Numbered from the stretch's first letter, positions 43,381-52,343 are shown. The stretch: DNA of 64,000 bases from Lujinxingia sediminis (GCF_004005565.1 NZ_SADD01000011.1:62001-126000); one strand, 5' to 3'. The notes: generated by a model not told the origin, from the letters alone. Translations and numbers: made by a program.

Positions 43381-43947
43381 TCAGGAAGAGGGGGTGTCGT
43401 TGGCCTTCTCGGCCTCTTTGCGGCGCTCTTCTTCGAGCGCTTCCAGGTGTTTTTTATACCGCTTGAGCGCCATCTTGCGCTTGAGGTGGCTGAAGTGGTC
43501 GAGCATGAGCACCCCGTCGAGGTGATCGATCTCATGCTGCAGGCAGACCGCCAGGAGTTCATCGGCCTCAAGCTCAAAGGGGGAGCCGTCGCGGTCGAGC
43601 GCCTGCACCACAACTTTCTGGGCGCGGGTCACCTTGTCGTAGACCCCGGGGATGGAGAGGCAGCCTTCTTCCCAGACAATCTTACCCTCGCGGTGCACGA
43701 TCTCGGGGTTGACCAGTGTAATGAGCTCGCTGTCGGCACCTTCCTCGCGTGAGGAGACGTCGATGACGGTGATGCGACGGGTGTCATTGACCTGGGGAGC
43801 GGCCAGCCCGATGCCGGGGGCGGCGTACATGGTCTCGACCATGCTGTCGATGAGCTCGCGCACCTCGTCATCGACGGTGTCAACCGGGGTGCAGCGGGTC
43901 TTAAGGACGTCATCGGGGTAGAGGACGATGTCGAGCAGGGAGGCCAT
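43381..43947 (-). CDS. def: Peptide deformylase
   Basis: 188 residues. It removes the formyl group from new proteins using Fe2+ or Ni2+. Motif 1 is APGIGLAAPQV (about 43-53), motif 2 EEGCLSIPGVY (metal Cys), and motif 3 LQHEIDHLDGVLML (two His and catalytic Glu). The C-terminus is extended by a charged helical tail (KRKMALKRYKKHLEALEEER). It is the first gene of the def-fmt-rsmB-rpe-cat operon; promoters should lie in the 106-bp gap at 43948-44053, where I see no clear pair. Confidence 0.97.
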   Translation of the reverse strand: MASLLDIVLYPDDVLKTRCTPVDTVDDEVRELIDSMVETMYAAPGIGLAAPQVNDTRRITVIDVSSREEGADSELITLVNPEIVHREGKIVWEEGCLSIPGVYDKVTRAQKVVVQALDRDGSPFELEADELLAVCLQHEIDHLDGVLMLDHFSHLKRKMALKRYKKHLEALEEERRKEAEKANDTPSS

Positions 43948-44053
43948 GGTTCAACTCATCAAAAGTCTGGGAACGTGAACGCTGCTGCGTGTCTAGCCGA
44001 GGGGGTAACGGCTGGCAAGGGGGGAACCTTCCGCGTGGTGCACAGGCGTGCGC

Positions 44054-44929
44054 TTAAGAACGCAGCGTATGGCGAAGGTAGGGCTCGCGCAGGGTCGGAT
44101 CGCCGAGTACGGCCCAGGCGTCTTCGAGTGCGTCGCGGATTTCCATCAGCGCGTCTTCAAAGGCGTGCGCGATCTGAAAGTCGATATGCCGCGGATCGAA
44201 GCGGGCGTAGAGGCGGTGAAAAGCCTCGCGGATGGGCTGAGTATCGGCGCCGCGACGAACTTCCAGAATGGCATAGTAGTCTTCGTGGCGCACCGCCCGG
44301 AGCTTGCGGCGGATCACCTCGGCGTCGACGCTGGCCTCGGGGTGGGCGTAGTCCCGCTGGGGGAAGATCTGGTCGCGGTCGACCCGGCGAGTCGCGCCGG
44401 TGTCGAGGGCCTCCAGGGTCAGTCCCCCGGCACGGAACACCCGGGAGGGCTCGGATGGGGGAGCCCCGGTGGGCGCTGGCGTGGCGGGTTGCTCGGGCGG
44501 CTCCAGATGCGTCTGAGCCTCAGAGGGAGCGGGGGAGGTCGGGGGGGGCTCCGAGCGCAGTGAGACATCGAGCGCGGAGCCGATGCGGGTGATCAGGGTC
44601 TCCGCACCGGTCTCCGGCGGGAGCCAGGCCACCAGGTCAAGGGTGTCGCAGGTGGCCTGCACGCGCTCCGGATCCGGGAGCGGGCAAACGAGGATCAGCG
44701 GTACAAGCTGCCCCAGCGGGCGGCTGCGAATGGCGCCCGCCAGAATCTCCACGCGCTCGCCGCCCTGGTCATCGGCGATGATGATCAGATCGGCCGGCGA
44801 GGCCTCAAAGCGGCGGATGCCGGCCGAGGGGAGGCGCTCGTGGTCGATCTCCAGATCCTGGAGCTCAAGCCGGTGGAGGCGGTCGGCCCACTGGGAGCCG
44901 GGGCGTCCGATGATCAGCAGGCGAATCAT
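44054..44929 (-). CDS. Receiver-like domain fused to a J-like domain lacking HPD
   Basis: 291 residues. The N-terminal about 115 residues read as a degenerate receiver-type Rossmann fold (IRLLIIGRPGSQWADRLHRL, ADLIIIADDQGGERVEILAG, LVPLILVCPLPDPERVQATC), without an obvious phospho-Asp. A Pro-rich linker (about 125-160) is followed by a J-like domain (about 220-290): EDYYAILEVRRGADTQPIRE, then FHRLYARFDPRHIDFQIAHA and EDAWAVLGDPTLREPYLRH. The canonical HPD is replaced by FDP, so normal Hsp70 stimulation is unlikely. Its start overlaps the stop of the neighbour (ATGA), so the two are coupled. Function unknown. Confidence 0.72.
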   Translation of the reverse strand: MIRLLIIGRPGSQWADRLHRLELQDLEIDHERLPSAGIRRFEASPADLIIIADDQGGERVEILAGAIRSRPLGQLVPLILVCPLPDPERVQATCDTLDLVAWLPPETGAETLITRIGSALDVSLRSEPPPTSPAPSEAQTHLEPPEQPATPAPTGAPPSEPSRVFRAGGLTLEALDTGATRRVDRDQIFPQRDYAHPEASVDAEVIRRKLRAVRHEDYYAILEVRRGADTQPIREAFHRLYARFDPRHIDFQIAHAFEDALMEIRDALEDAWAVLGDPTLREPYLRHTLRS

Positions 44930-45693
44930 GAGGTGGCCAGTCTCCAGGCGACGAGCGTCTCGTGCAGAAGATCATAGTCGTGAGGCCGCTCCGGGAGCGC
45001 CCCCGGGAGATCGAGGAGTGCGTCGAGGCGACGGGCTTCGTCTTTGAGCGCGCGCGCCTGAGCGGGGCGAAGCGGGCCGTCGCTCCAGCCTTCCACGATA
45101 GGGGCGATGGGGGAGGGGGCGCAACTCAGGAGCTGGGCTCCCAGATCGGTGCCCATCACCGCGTCACGATGAAGGAGGCTCGCTGTGTAAAGGCGGCGAA
45201 GTCCGCTGAGCGCGGCCATGCGCTCGCCAGCGTCGATGGCGTCCAGGGTTGAAGGCAGGACACCGCGGTAGGCGCGAATCACCCCGGAGGTGATGGCGGC
45301 CTGGGCCAACTCCACAGGGGCGAGCTCGTTAAAAGGGGCGTGAAGCTGGAGCGGGGCGGGACTGGCCAGAAGTTCCAGCGCCAGCACGCTCTGGTGGAGG
45401 GCCATGCGCAGGAGCTTCTCCAGATCAAAGATCACACGCATGCAGTCGCTGCCGTCGGGAGCCTCTCCGGGGAGTTGATCTTCGTAGGCGTCCTCAAAGG
45501 CGCGCAGCCCCAGGAGCGTGGAGGCCGGCAGGATCGTGATACCGGCCAGACGCCAGGGCGTCTCGATGCCCTCGGCCCCCGGGCCCTCCACCCAGGCCAG
45601 AAGCGCCGGCTTCGGGATCGGGTCGGCGGACCGCCGCAGCGCGTCGGAGGGCTGCGGCGGCGGGCTCAGTGGCGAGAGGGTGGAGAGCTTCAT
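44926..45693 (-). CDS. Unknown protein, possibly degenerate RlaP-like nucleotidyltransferase
   Basis: 255 residues. The segment GSDCMRVIFDLEKLLRMALH then QSVLALELLASPAP (about 81-115) resembles the helical part of RlaP-type nucleotidyltransferases (DLxKFxxLALxxNPxxLELL). The expected catalytic GS...SDxD motif is not evident; around 55-75 there is STLLGLRAFEDAYEDQLPGE. Two helical stretches and a basic Arg-rich end follow. It is coupled to both neighbours: its ATG overlaps the upstream stop by one base and its stop overlaps the downstream start by four. The family suggestion is weak. Confidence 0.55.
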   Translation of the reverse strand: MKLSTLSPLSPPPQPSDALRRSADPIPKPALLAWVEGPGAEGIETPWRLAGITILPASTLLGLRAFEDAYEDQLPGEAPDGSDCMRVIFDLEKLLRMALHQSVLALELLASPAPLQLHAPFNELAPVELAQAAITSGVIRAYRGVLPSTLDAIDAGERMAALSGLRRLYTASLLHRDAVMGTDLGAQLLSCAPSPIAPIVEGWSDGPLRPAQARALKDEARRLDALLDLPGALPERPHDYDLLHETLVAWRLATS

Positions 45694-46445
45694 CAGCGTT
45701 TGGCGACGACGTGGCCCTCGCCATCAAGCGAGAAGCCTTTGGGGAGCGCGGCGCTCACCGCGTCGCGCTGCTCCGGCGCAATCGTCCACTCGGGACGCTC
45801 GGCAAAGGCCTCAGCGAGCTTCTGCAGGATGCGCAGCGAGTCCTCTGCGCCAAAGCGGGCTGCCAGCGCGGGGCGAGCGATGTCATCTTCGTTTTGTGCG
45901 AGCAGCGCGTCGATGGCCAGGAAGCGGATCGTCTCGTAGTCATCTTCGACAAAACGGGCGGTCTGCTCGGCCAGGCGGCGATCGCTGAACTCGGCGGCGC
46001 GCAGCATCAACTCCTGCTTCTTCTCGGGGTTGCGCACGTAGTCGATGTGCATGTCTTCGAGAAGTTCGACGACCACGTTGATCATATCGTCCAGGCTCAG
46101 GAGGTCGGTGAGGACCTTGAGCGGCCAGTTGATCTTCTCTTCGACGCGCTTGAGGTAGGTGGTGATCGTGCCGGCCACATCAACCTCACCGCGACGCCCC
46201 AGGTCGACGAGGACCTCGTAGACGAACTCTTTTTCGTCGGCATCGGTGGTGTGGTTGGGCGCGGTCTGCTCAAAGCGCGAAAGGAGCGCTAAGACGGCGT
46301 CTTCGTTGCCGATCTCGCGGAGCTGCTCCACGGCGTAGCTGCGCTCGCCGGGCTGCACATACATGTGCGAGACGGTCTTTTTGAGCTTGGTGATTTTGCG
46401 CTCTTGCGCTTTTTCTTTGTCGAAGAGGAAGTCGAGAAATCCCAT
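45693..46445 (-). CDS. HEAT-repeat-like helical protein
   Basis: 250 residues with little beyond helices. A basic N-terminus (MGFLDFLFDKEKAQERKITK) precedes HEAT-like pairs: SYAVEQLREIGNEDAVLALL, KEFVYEVLVDLGRRGEVDVA, WPLKVLTDLLSLDDMINVVV and TIRFLAIDALLAQNEDDIAR. GGAGG lies just before the start at 46445. It is the first gene of a three-gene, translationally coupled unit running into the unknown proteins downstream. HEAT proteins usually bind partners, so a scaffolding role for the two neighbours is an inference. Confidence 0.72.
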   Translation of the reverse strand: MGFLDFLFDKEKAQERKITKLKKTVSHMYVQPGERSYAVEQLREIGNEDAVLALLSRFEQTAPNHTTDADEKEFVYEVLVDLGRRGEVDVAGTITTYLKRVEEKINWPLKVLTDLLSLDDMINVVVELLEDMHIDYVRNPEKKQELMLRAAEFSDRRLAEQTARFVEDDYETIRFLAIDALLAQNEDDIARPALAARFGAEDSLRILQKLAEAFAERPEWTIAPEQRDAVSAALPKGFSLDGEGHVVAKR

Positions 46446-46604
46446 GAAGCCTCCGAGGGGATGGAGCCAACCTAACCATAAGGAGGGAGCAGCTACCACA
46501 GCGCGCCACAACGGGACAAGGGGCGCGCTTGCCCGCGCGTTCTTGCGAGGGTAGGGTGGGCGCGAGCAGGGAGCCGGAGAAGACGACGAGCGAGCGCGCC
46601 GAGT

Positions 46605-48215
46605 ATGGGGCCAGAAGAGCAGCTGTTTGCGGCCGGAGATGTGATCGCGGGCCGCTACCGCATTGAAGAAGAACTGGGCCGGGGGGCGTATGGCGTGGTG
46701 TTTCGCGCGATTCAGCTGGGCATCGGTCGCGCGGTCGCGCTTAAAACCCTTTTGCCCGGCGTGGGCGAGGAGGCCGAGGAGCGTCAGCGCTTTGAGCGCG
46801 AGGCGCTGCTGATCAGCCGGCTCAATCACCCCAATATCATCACCCTCTTTGATTACGGGGAGCATGAGGGGGTGAGATTTATGGTGATGGAGTATGTGGA
46901 GGGGAAGAGCCTGGGCGATCTTATCGCTGAGCGCGGACATCTGAGCGCGGTGGCGGCGCGCCGCATTGTCGATCAGATGCTCGGTGCGCTGCATCTCGCG
47001 CACGCCCAGGGGGTGGTTCACCGCGATTTAAAGCCGGAGAACATTCGCATCCTGGCCGGAGAGACGATGGAGGGCGAGGGGGTGGAGGTGGTAAAGATCC
47101 TCGACTTTGGTATCGCCAAAATCGTGCAGCCGCAGGCCGAAGTCCCCTCAATGCTCGACCGGCTCACGGAGTCAGGTAAGGCGATGGGCACGCCGCAGTA
47201 CATGAGCCCGGAGAATATCACCGGCGATCCGGTCACGCATAAGGCGGACCTCTACGCGGTGGGGCTCATTCTCTATGAGATGCTCGTCGGGGAGGCGGCC
47301 TTTAAGGGAAAGACCCCGCGGGAGGTGATGGTCTCGCATGTGCGTGATGATGCGCCGGTGCTGCCCGACGTGGAGGAGCTTCGGCCTTTTGCGCGGGCAC
47401 TTTCTGCCTCGCTGATCAAGCAGCCCGACGATCGGGTGGCCTCGGCCCGGGCGATGCGGGTGATGTTAGAGCAGGACGGAGCCGGGCGGACCGCCGGCGC
47501 TCCGCTGGCTGCCGCAGCGGGGGCGGAGGCAGCCAACGGCTCGACGATTCGGGCGCTGGCGGCGGTGGTCCTGGGCGTGGCGGTGGTGGTGGTGTTGATG
47601 GCGCTCGTGGTGCTGGGGCGTGCGCCGGGGGACGATGGTGCGGAGGCTCCTGACGTGGCGTTGCCTCCTGCGCACGAGGTCGTCCGGGCGGAGGTGCCTG
47701 CCAACGTCGGGCGCCAGGGGTTTGAGGCCGCCGTTGTGGAGCCGACATCGAAGGCCTCCGTGCGCGATCATAATAAGGTCGAACTCGCCTCGGAGTCCGA
47801 CGCCGAAGAAGCTGAGGACGAGGGCGCAGGCCAGCGCGCTGAGAGGGGGGACGAGCCGCTGGAGGAGGATCATGCTCCCGACGAGCGTCGGAGCGAGGCT
47901 CCAGCGGAGACGGCCAGCGCTGCGGACGCGTATCACGCCTCGACTCGCCCGCGGCGAGTGCGCTCGCAGCCTATTCGCCAGGAGGCCACGCGCCGCGTGC
48001 GCCTCGCGTCGAGGCCTCCCGGGGCGCGCGTCTCGGCCAACGGGCAGCCGCTGGGGACGACGCCCCTGAGTTGGGAGGCGCCGCTCAAGAGCGCGGTGCG
48101 CTTGAACTTCTCGCTGATCGGGTATCACGATCAGGCGTTCGAGCTGAGCCCCGAGAGTGATGAGAATGAGGTGGAAGTCACGCTGCGCCGAGCGCGCCTG
48201 GAGTTGATGCCATGA
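46605..48215 (+). CDS. Transmembrane Ser/Thr protein kinase with C-terminal PEGA domain
   Basis: 536 residues. The kinase domain (about 18-285) has the Gly loop GRGAYGVVFRA, Lys 47 (VALK), HRDLKPEN (about 139-146), DFGIAK (about 167-172) and GTPQYMSPE. A Pro/Ala segment and one membrane helix (about 313-336; ALAAVVLGVAVVVVLMALVV) follow. The outer part is acidic and ends in a PEGA domain (about 463-530: RLASRPPGARVSANGQPLGT then LSWEAPLKSA). Such Hanks kinases phosphorylate cytoplasmic proteins in response to envelope cues. Its stop overlaps the next start by four bases. The ATG at 46605 has only a weak ribosome-binding site. Confidence 0.93.
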   Translation: MGPEEQLFAAGDVIAGRYRIEEELGRGAYGVVFRAIQLGIGRAVALKTLLPGVGEEAEERQRFEREALLISRLNHPNIITLFDYGEHEGVRFMVMEYVEGKSLGDLIAERGHLSAVAARRIVDQMLGALHLAHAQGVVHRDLKPENIRILAGETMEGEGVEVVKILDFGIAKIVQPQAEVPSMLDRLTESGKAMGTPQYMSPENITGDPVTHKADLYAVGLILYEMLVGEAAFKGKTPREVMVSHVRDDAPVLPDVEELRPFARALSASLIKQPDDRVASARAMRVMLEQDGAGRTAGAPLAAAAGAEAANGSTIRALAAVVLGVAVVVVLMALVVLGRAPGDDGAEAPDVALPPAHEVVRAEVPANVGRQGFEAAVVEPTSKASVRDHNKVELASESDAEEAEDEGAGQRAERGDEPLEEDHAPDERRSEAPAETASAADAYHASTRPRRVRSQPIRQEATRRVRLASRPPGARVSANGQPLGTTPLSWEAPLKSAVRLNFSLIGYHDQAFELSPESDENEVEVTLRRARLELMP

Positions 48216-49033
48216 ACAGGTGCTTCCCGATACGCGCGCACCGCCTGGCGGCCGCCGCGGTGGCCGCCGGCCTGCTGATGGGGGCGCTGCCGGCGGCGGC
48301 GCAGCAGGGCGGAGGCGATCCGCACGATGCAGCGCAGAACGCCGAGGTGCATTACCAGATCGCGATGCGCCTCTTTAATGAGGGGCGCTATCGTGAGTCG
48401 GTCGAGGAGTTTGATCAGGCGCTGGCGCTGCTCGACGATCCGATCTTCTGGTGCAACCGCGCCGTGCCGCTCGTCAAACTCGCCGAGATGGCTCAGGCCG
48501 GTGAGAGCCTGGCGCGTTGCCGCGACGGTTTTGACCCGCAGAGCGACGATTATGCCCAGGTCGACGCGCAGCTTCGCGGCCTGACTCTGGTGGCGCGTGG
48601 GGTGGAGCCGCGTGCACGCAGCGTCGCGCAGATGGCCGGGCCGCGTCCGCTGGAGATGGCACCGGTGGCGTTGCCGGAGGCGCAGGAAGGCTCCGGGCGT
48701 CGGGTCGCGGGCTGGGCGCTGGCCGGTGCCGGGGTGGGACTGCTGGCGTCGGCCTGGGTGCTCGATCTTCGGAGCGCGACCGTGGTCCATGCGTTGGCGG
48801 AGGCCAGCGCGCAGGGGGCCAGCCGCGAGCGCTACGATGCGTTGCGCAGCGAGGTTGCGTTGCGCCAGCGCGTCTTCTGGTCACTGGCCGGAGCCGGCGC
48901 CGCAGCCACCCTTGTGGGCGGTGGGCTGCTGACCTGGGATCTTCTCGAAGAGGCCCCGCAGCCGGCAACGCTGAGTCTGAACCCGCAGCTGCAGCCGGGG
49001 CTGGTGGGGGTGGGGATTCGCTTGTCGCGCTGA
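48212..49033 (+). CDS. Exported TPR protein coupled to the Ser/Thr kinase gene
   Basis: 273 residues. A signal peptide (MNRCFPIRAHRLAAAAVAAG ... ALPAAAQ) is followed by a TPR motif (about 40-75; AEVHYQIAMRLFNEGRYRES then VEEFDQALALLDDPIFWCN) and a second helical pair. Two hydrophobic stretches (VAGWALAGAGVGLLASAWVL; SLAGAGAAATLVGGGLL) may be membrane helices. The ATG overlaps the kinase stop (ATGA), so expression is coupled. Such TPR proteins follow kinases in many myxobacteria-type genomes. It might bind the PEGA domain; this is a guess. Confidence 0.75.
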   Translation: MNRCFPIRAHRLAAAAVAAGLLMGALPAAAQQGGGDPHDAAQNAEVHYQIAMRLFNEGRYRESVEEFDQALALLDDPIFWCNRAVPLVKLAEMAQAGESLARCRDGFDPQSDDYAQVDAQLRGLTLVARGVEPRARSVAQMAGPRPLEMAPVALPEAQEGSGRRVAGWALAGAGVGLLASAWVLDLRSATVVHALAEASAQGASRERYDALRSEVALRQRVFWSLAGAGAAATLVGGGLLTWDLLEEAPQPATLSLNPQLQPGLVGVGIRLSR

Positions 49034-49436
49034 GCGCGGTGAGCAACTTCCAGGACATACCAGACGATAAGGGGGGAGGCTCTTGCTACCGGCGACCGTT
49101 CACGGTGCTTCAGGCGGTCGTGCATGGGATGCGCCGCTTCATGCGTCGGGCCGGTCTCGTGTCTGATGGCCGCTTTCGACGTTGAAATGAACCGTCGGTC
49201 ATCATGTTGACCCTCAAGGTTGAGAACTGTAAACTCGCGCGCCGGAAATGGAATTTCGGACCAGTGATGAATGCCCGGCCTTGATGTCAGGATGACGCGC
49301 CATGGAAGTCGCCGCCGCGATGCGAGGGATTACCGCCGTGCTTTTTGGGTCAACCGACTGGCGGAGGTCGCGATTGTGGCAAGGGTGAGTGCGCGCATCC
49401 GGTCGCAGGCCCGGGGCAATGCCATGGGATGATTCT
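49034..49436. other. Spacer before the MepA-like gene
   Basis: 403 bp. One promoter candidate is recorded separately (49207-49235). Otherwise I see no RNA gene, terminator with a T-run, or repeat. Confidence 0.4.
49207..49235 (+). promoter_or_regulatory. Candidate sigma-70-like promoter of the MepA-like gene
   Basis: TTGACC (49207-49212), 17-base spacer, TAAACT (49230-49235). The geometry is right, but the leader to the ATG at 49437 would be about 195 bases. Confidence 0.4.
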
Positions 49437-50492
49437 ATGATCTCGAACGTGACCGGGACGACACTCAAGTCGTGGGTGGAAGGCAGGGCGCTGTTGGCGA
49501 TGATGATGGGGGTCGGAGTGATGCTGCTGGCGGCTCCGGCGATGGCGCAGAGTCAGGCGTCTGTATCGGCCATGCTTCGCGGTGCCATGCTGGGCATCGG
49601 GCCCTCGCCGGTGGCCAGAATGATCAACCCGCAACACGAGGAATGGTTGCAGGATGAGGAGATTCAGGCCTGGCTCTGGCCCACCCCGGTGGAACGCGCC
49701 TGGCCGACGGATGAAGAAGGCCGGCCGGTGGTGGAAACGCGCCGTCGCGACGTCTTTTTTCATGAGGTGGGGCCGCGTGACACCCTCTCGCGCCTTCGCT
49801 CGATGTACCGGGTGACCACGGCGATGCTGGAGGAGATGAACCCCGAACTCGACCTGCGTGACCTGCAGGAGGGGCAGCAGGTCAAAGTCTGGGAATTGGA
49901 CGACGCAAGTTGGGCGCGGAGCGTGGGGCGCGCCAACAGCGGGCGATTGATTCGCGGGGAGCCGATGCCGCCGGCCGAAAGCTACATCTTGCTTTATCCG
50001 CACCGGGCCTTTGGGACCTATTACGCCGTCAGTGAGACGGTGCGCGTGCTCGACGCCTACTACCAGACCTTCAACGATGCGCCGCCTTTGATTGTGGGCG
50101 ATATGAGCTTTCGTACCGGACGGGCGATAAGCCCCCACCGCTCCCATCGTAGCGGCCGCGACGTGGACGTGACCCTGCCCCGGCTGGTGGAACCTCCGAA
50201 CTACAACCGCTTTCATTACATTCGCCGCGATCATCTCGATACTCAGCGCACGCTCTGGATGGTGCTCAAGCTGCTTGAGGGCGGAATGGTCGAGCACATC
50301 TTTTTAGACTGGTATCACCAGCGCACGCTCTATCGGCTGGCCCGTGACCAGGGCGCGCCGGAGGCGTGGTTGCGAGAGGTCTTTCAGTATCCGCGCCGCG
50401 GGGGCTCGGGCATTGTGCGCCACGAGCCCGGGCACCGAAAGCACCTGCACGTGCGCTACCGCTGTCAGGAAACGGATCGCTGGTGCGGTTGA
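49437..50492 (+). CDS. LysM-MepA-like penicillin-insensitive murein endopeptidase
   Basis: 351 residues. Signal region VGVMLLAAPAMAQS, then a LysM-like stretch (HEVGPRDTLSRLRSMYRVTT, AMLEEMNPELDLRDLQEGQQ) that binds peptidoglycan, and an M74 MepA-like catalytic domain: SPHRSHRSGRDVDVTLP and EPGHRKHLHVRY, holding the metal ligands (H, D and HxH). MepA cleaves D-Ala-meso-DAP crosslinks in murein. The start at 49437 (MISNVTG) has GGGA seven bases upstream; earlier Met codons exist in frame. It is followed by a convergent gene 26 bp away. Confidence 0.85.
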   Translation: MISNVTGTTLKSWVEGRALLAMMMGVGVMLLAAPAMAQSQASVSAMLRGAMLGIGPSPVARMINPQHEEWLQDEEIQAWLWPTPVERAWPTDEEGRPVVETRRRDVFFHEVGPRDTLSRLRSMYRVTTAMLEEMNPELDLRDLQEGQQVKVWELDDASWARSVGRANSGRLIRGEPMPPAESYILLYPHRAFGTYYAVSETVRVLDAYYQTFNDAPPLIVGDMSFRTGRAISPHRSHRSGRDVDVTLPRLVEPPNYNRFHYIRRDHLDTQRTLWMVLKLLEGGMVEHIFLDWYHQRTLYRLARDQGAPEAWLREVFQYPRRGGSGIVRHEPGHRKHLHVRYRCQETDRWCG

Positions 50493-50518
50493 TGTAGCCG
50501 TGAGCAAGTGTGGGGCAA

Positions 50519-51259
50519 TTAGCCCGCGTAGGCGTTGGTGATCAGGGCTGTCGCAAGCTCCTGATCCTGGCTCAACGCTTCGGCGAGTGCGCGGAGAAAT
50601 GCGCGGGTCTCCTCGGCATCGATCGTGCGGGGCTCTTCGAGGTGGGGCACCAGCGTGTGTCGGGCCTGACGGGTCGTCTCGGCGAAGTTGGCGTAGTGTG
50701 TGGTCGGGACGCCACAGAGGTGGGCCAGGTCTTCGAGAGCGTCGCCGGCTCCCCGCGTGATGTGGTGGCGCAACGCGTGTCCATTGGAGCGAAGGTAGAG
50801 CTCCGCGCTGAGCTCGTTAACCGCAAAGATCGTCAGCAGCACGGAGCCCACCGTCGATGCGGTGGCCGTTCCGACAAGGGCTGTGCCGACAATGGCACCG
50901 GCCACATGATTGGTTTCATCATCAGGGGGCGGGTTCTGCTGCTCGGATGAAGCGGAGCTGTCGCTGTTGGAACTTCCCTCAGAGGCCTCTGTGGAGTCGG
51001 TGGATCCGCCGGAGGTGCCTTCGCTGGCGGCCGAGGAGTTGCCGCTGGCCGCCGAGGATTGACCGCTTCCGGCAGATGACCCCTCGGAGCCTGCTGAGCT
51101 GTTGCCGGATTCACTGGCGGCACCATTGGCGCTGCTGGCTGAGAGGGGGTGGGCACCGTTGCCCACGCCGCTTGATGTGGAGTGCGCCAGAGCTGGCGCT
51201 GCAGAGCACAGGAGCAGTGCCACGCTGAGAAAGCCCACCCGGGTGCGCGTCTTCGCCAT
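50519..51259 (-). CDS. Ser/Gly-rich exported protein of unknown function
   Basis: 246 residues. Signal MAKTRTRVGFLSVALLLCSA ... ALAH, then a long Ser/Gly/Ala/Glu-rich region (about 27-105; SSAGSEGSSAGSGQSSAAS) that looks disordered. After PPPDDETNHVAG there is a hydrophobic helix (AIVGTALVGTATASTVGSVLL), and the C-terminus is helical (TRGAGDALEDLAHLCGVPTT, EETRAFLRALAEALSQDQEL). The start at 51259 is the first Met with a signal; the longer frame upstream is not plausible. Function unknown. Confidence 0.7.
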   Translation of the reverse strand: MAKTRTRVGFLSVALLLCSAAPALAHSTSSGVGNGAHPLSASSANGAASESGNSSAGSEGSSAGSGQSSAASGNSSAASEGTSGGSTDSTEASEGSSNSDSSASSEQQNPPPDDETNHVAGAIVGTALVGTATASTVGSVLLTIFAVNELSAELYLRSNGHALRHHITRGAGDALEDLAHLCGVPTTHYANFAETTRQARHTLVPHLEEPRTIDAEETRAFLRALAEALSQDQELATALITNAYAG

Positions 51260-51428
51260 GATCGCCTCACTGCATAAGAACGGGTTCAGCCTGTGAGAGT
51301 GCCAGAGCCCTGGCATCGGTGCAACGCTTGCGTCAGGCGTTAACCTGATGCAGGGGCAGGAATGGCGCGGCGATCCCGGGCTGGCTCCAGGCGCAATGAG
51401 GCTGCAACGCCGGCGTGGCGCCCGGTGC

Positions 51429-52343
51429 TCAGCACGCGACATCGGGTTCGGGAGCGTCGGCATGGCGGCATTCGACGGTGGCGTGGCCAATATCGAAATG
51501 CTCGTGCAGGGCCGCCCGCAGAGTGTCGCTTAGCGCCGTGGCCTCGGCCAGCGTGTCGACCCGGGTCTTGATCACGACGCTGATCACGGCCTGACCGTCA
51601 TCGAGCTCCCAGGCGTGGACATCGTCGATCGCGAGGACCTCGGAGAAGGCCAGCAGCGTCTCTTTGAGCGTGGCGATGTCGAGCCCGGCCGGTGCGCGTT
51701 GCAGGAGGATGCGCACCGTGTCCCGGAGTAGCGGCCAGCTCCCGATCAGGATCAGGAGCGCGATGACCAGGCTTGCGATCGGGTCGGCCAGAGGCAGTCC
51801 GAAGAAGCCCACGGCGATGGCAGAGACGATCGCAGCCACCGAGCCGAGCGCATCGGAGAGCAGGTGCAACATGGCACCGCGGGTGTTCACGGACTGATCA
51901 CGGCTTTTTGCCAGATACCAGGCACTTCCCAGGTTGACGCCCAGGCCCGCCACGCCAGTCCAGAAGACCGCCATCGCTTCCATCGCCGGGGGATCTTGGA
52001 GTCGATCCACGGCTTCCAGGCAGATGAAGATGACGATGGCGATGAGTCCGATGGCGTTGAGAAACCCGCCCAGTACCGGCGCGCGCTTCAGACCGAAGGT
52101 GTAGGCCCCGGCCGGCGGCTGGCTGGCGAGTTTGATGGCGAGCAGCGCGATGAGAAGTGCGCCCACGTCGGAGACCATGTGTCCGGCATCGGAGAGCAGC
52201 GCCAGGGAGTTGGTCCAGAACCCGACGACGGTCTCCAGAAGAAGGAAGGAGGCGTTTAGGACGATGGCCACCTTCAGCGCGCGCGCCGGAGTGGGGCGGT
52301 CGTGGTCGTGGTCCGACCCATGATGATGGTGGGTGAGGCTCAT
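51429..52343 (-). CDS. Cation diffusion facilitator (CzcD/ZitB-type) zinc transporter
   Basis: 304 residues. A His-rich N-terminus (SLTHHHHGSDHDHDRP) precedes six membrane helices. The metal-site motifs are LLSDAGHMVSDVGALLIAL and LHLLSDALGSVAAIVSAIAV. The C-terminal cytoplasmic domain contains IDDVHAWELDDGQAVISVVI. CDF proteins export Zn2+ (and Co2+, Cd2+) using the proton gradient. Start at 52343 with AAGGA upstream. It lies 34 bp after the Lnb-type gene; no metal regulator is adjacent. Confidence 0.93.
   Translation of the reverse strand: MSLTHHHHGSDHDHDRPTPARALKVAIVLNASFLLLETVVGFWTNSLALLSDAGHMVSDVGALLIALLAIKLASQPPAGAYTFGLKRAPVLGGFLNAIGLIAIVIFICLEAVDRLQDPPAMEAMAVFWTGVAGLGVNLGSAWYLAKSRDQSVNTRGAMLHLLSDALGSVAAIVSAIAVGFFGLPLADPIASLVIALLILIGSWPLLRDTVRILLQRAPAGLDIATLKETLLAFSEVLAIDDVHAWELDDGQAVISVVIKTRVDTLAEATALSDTLRAALHEHFDIGHATVECRHADAPEPDVAC

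Noticed and set aside
49389-49436. Longer start for the MepA-like protein
   Set aside because: The upstream in-frame codons add a non-hydrophobic stretch before the signal peptide; GGGA spacing favours 49437.
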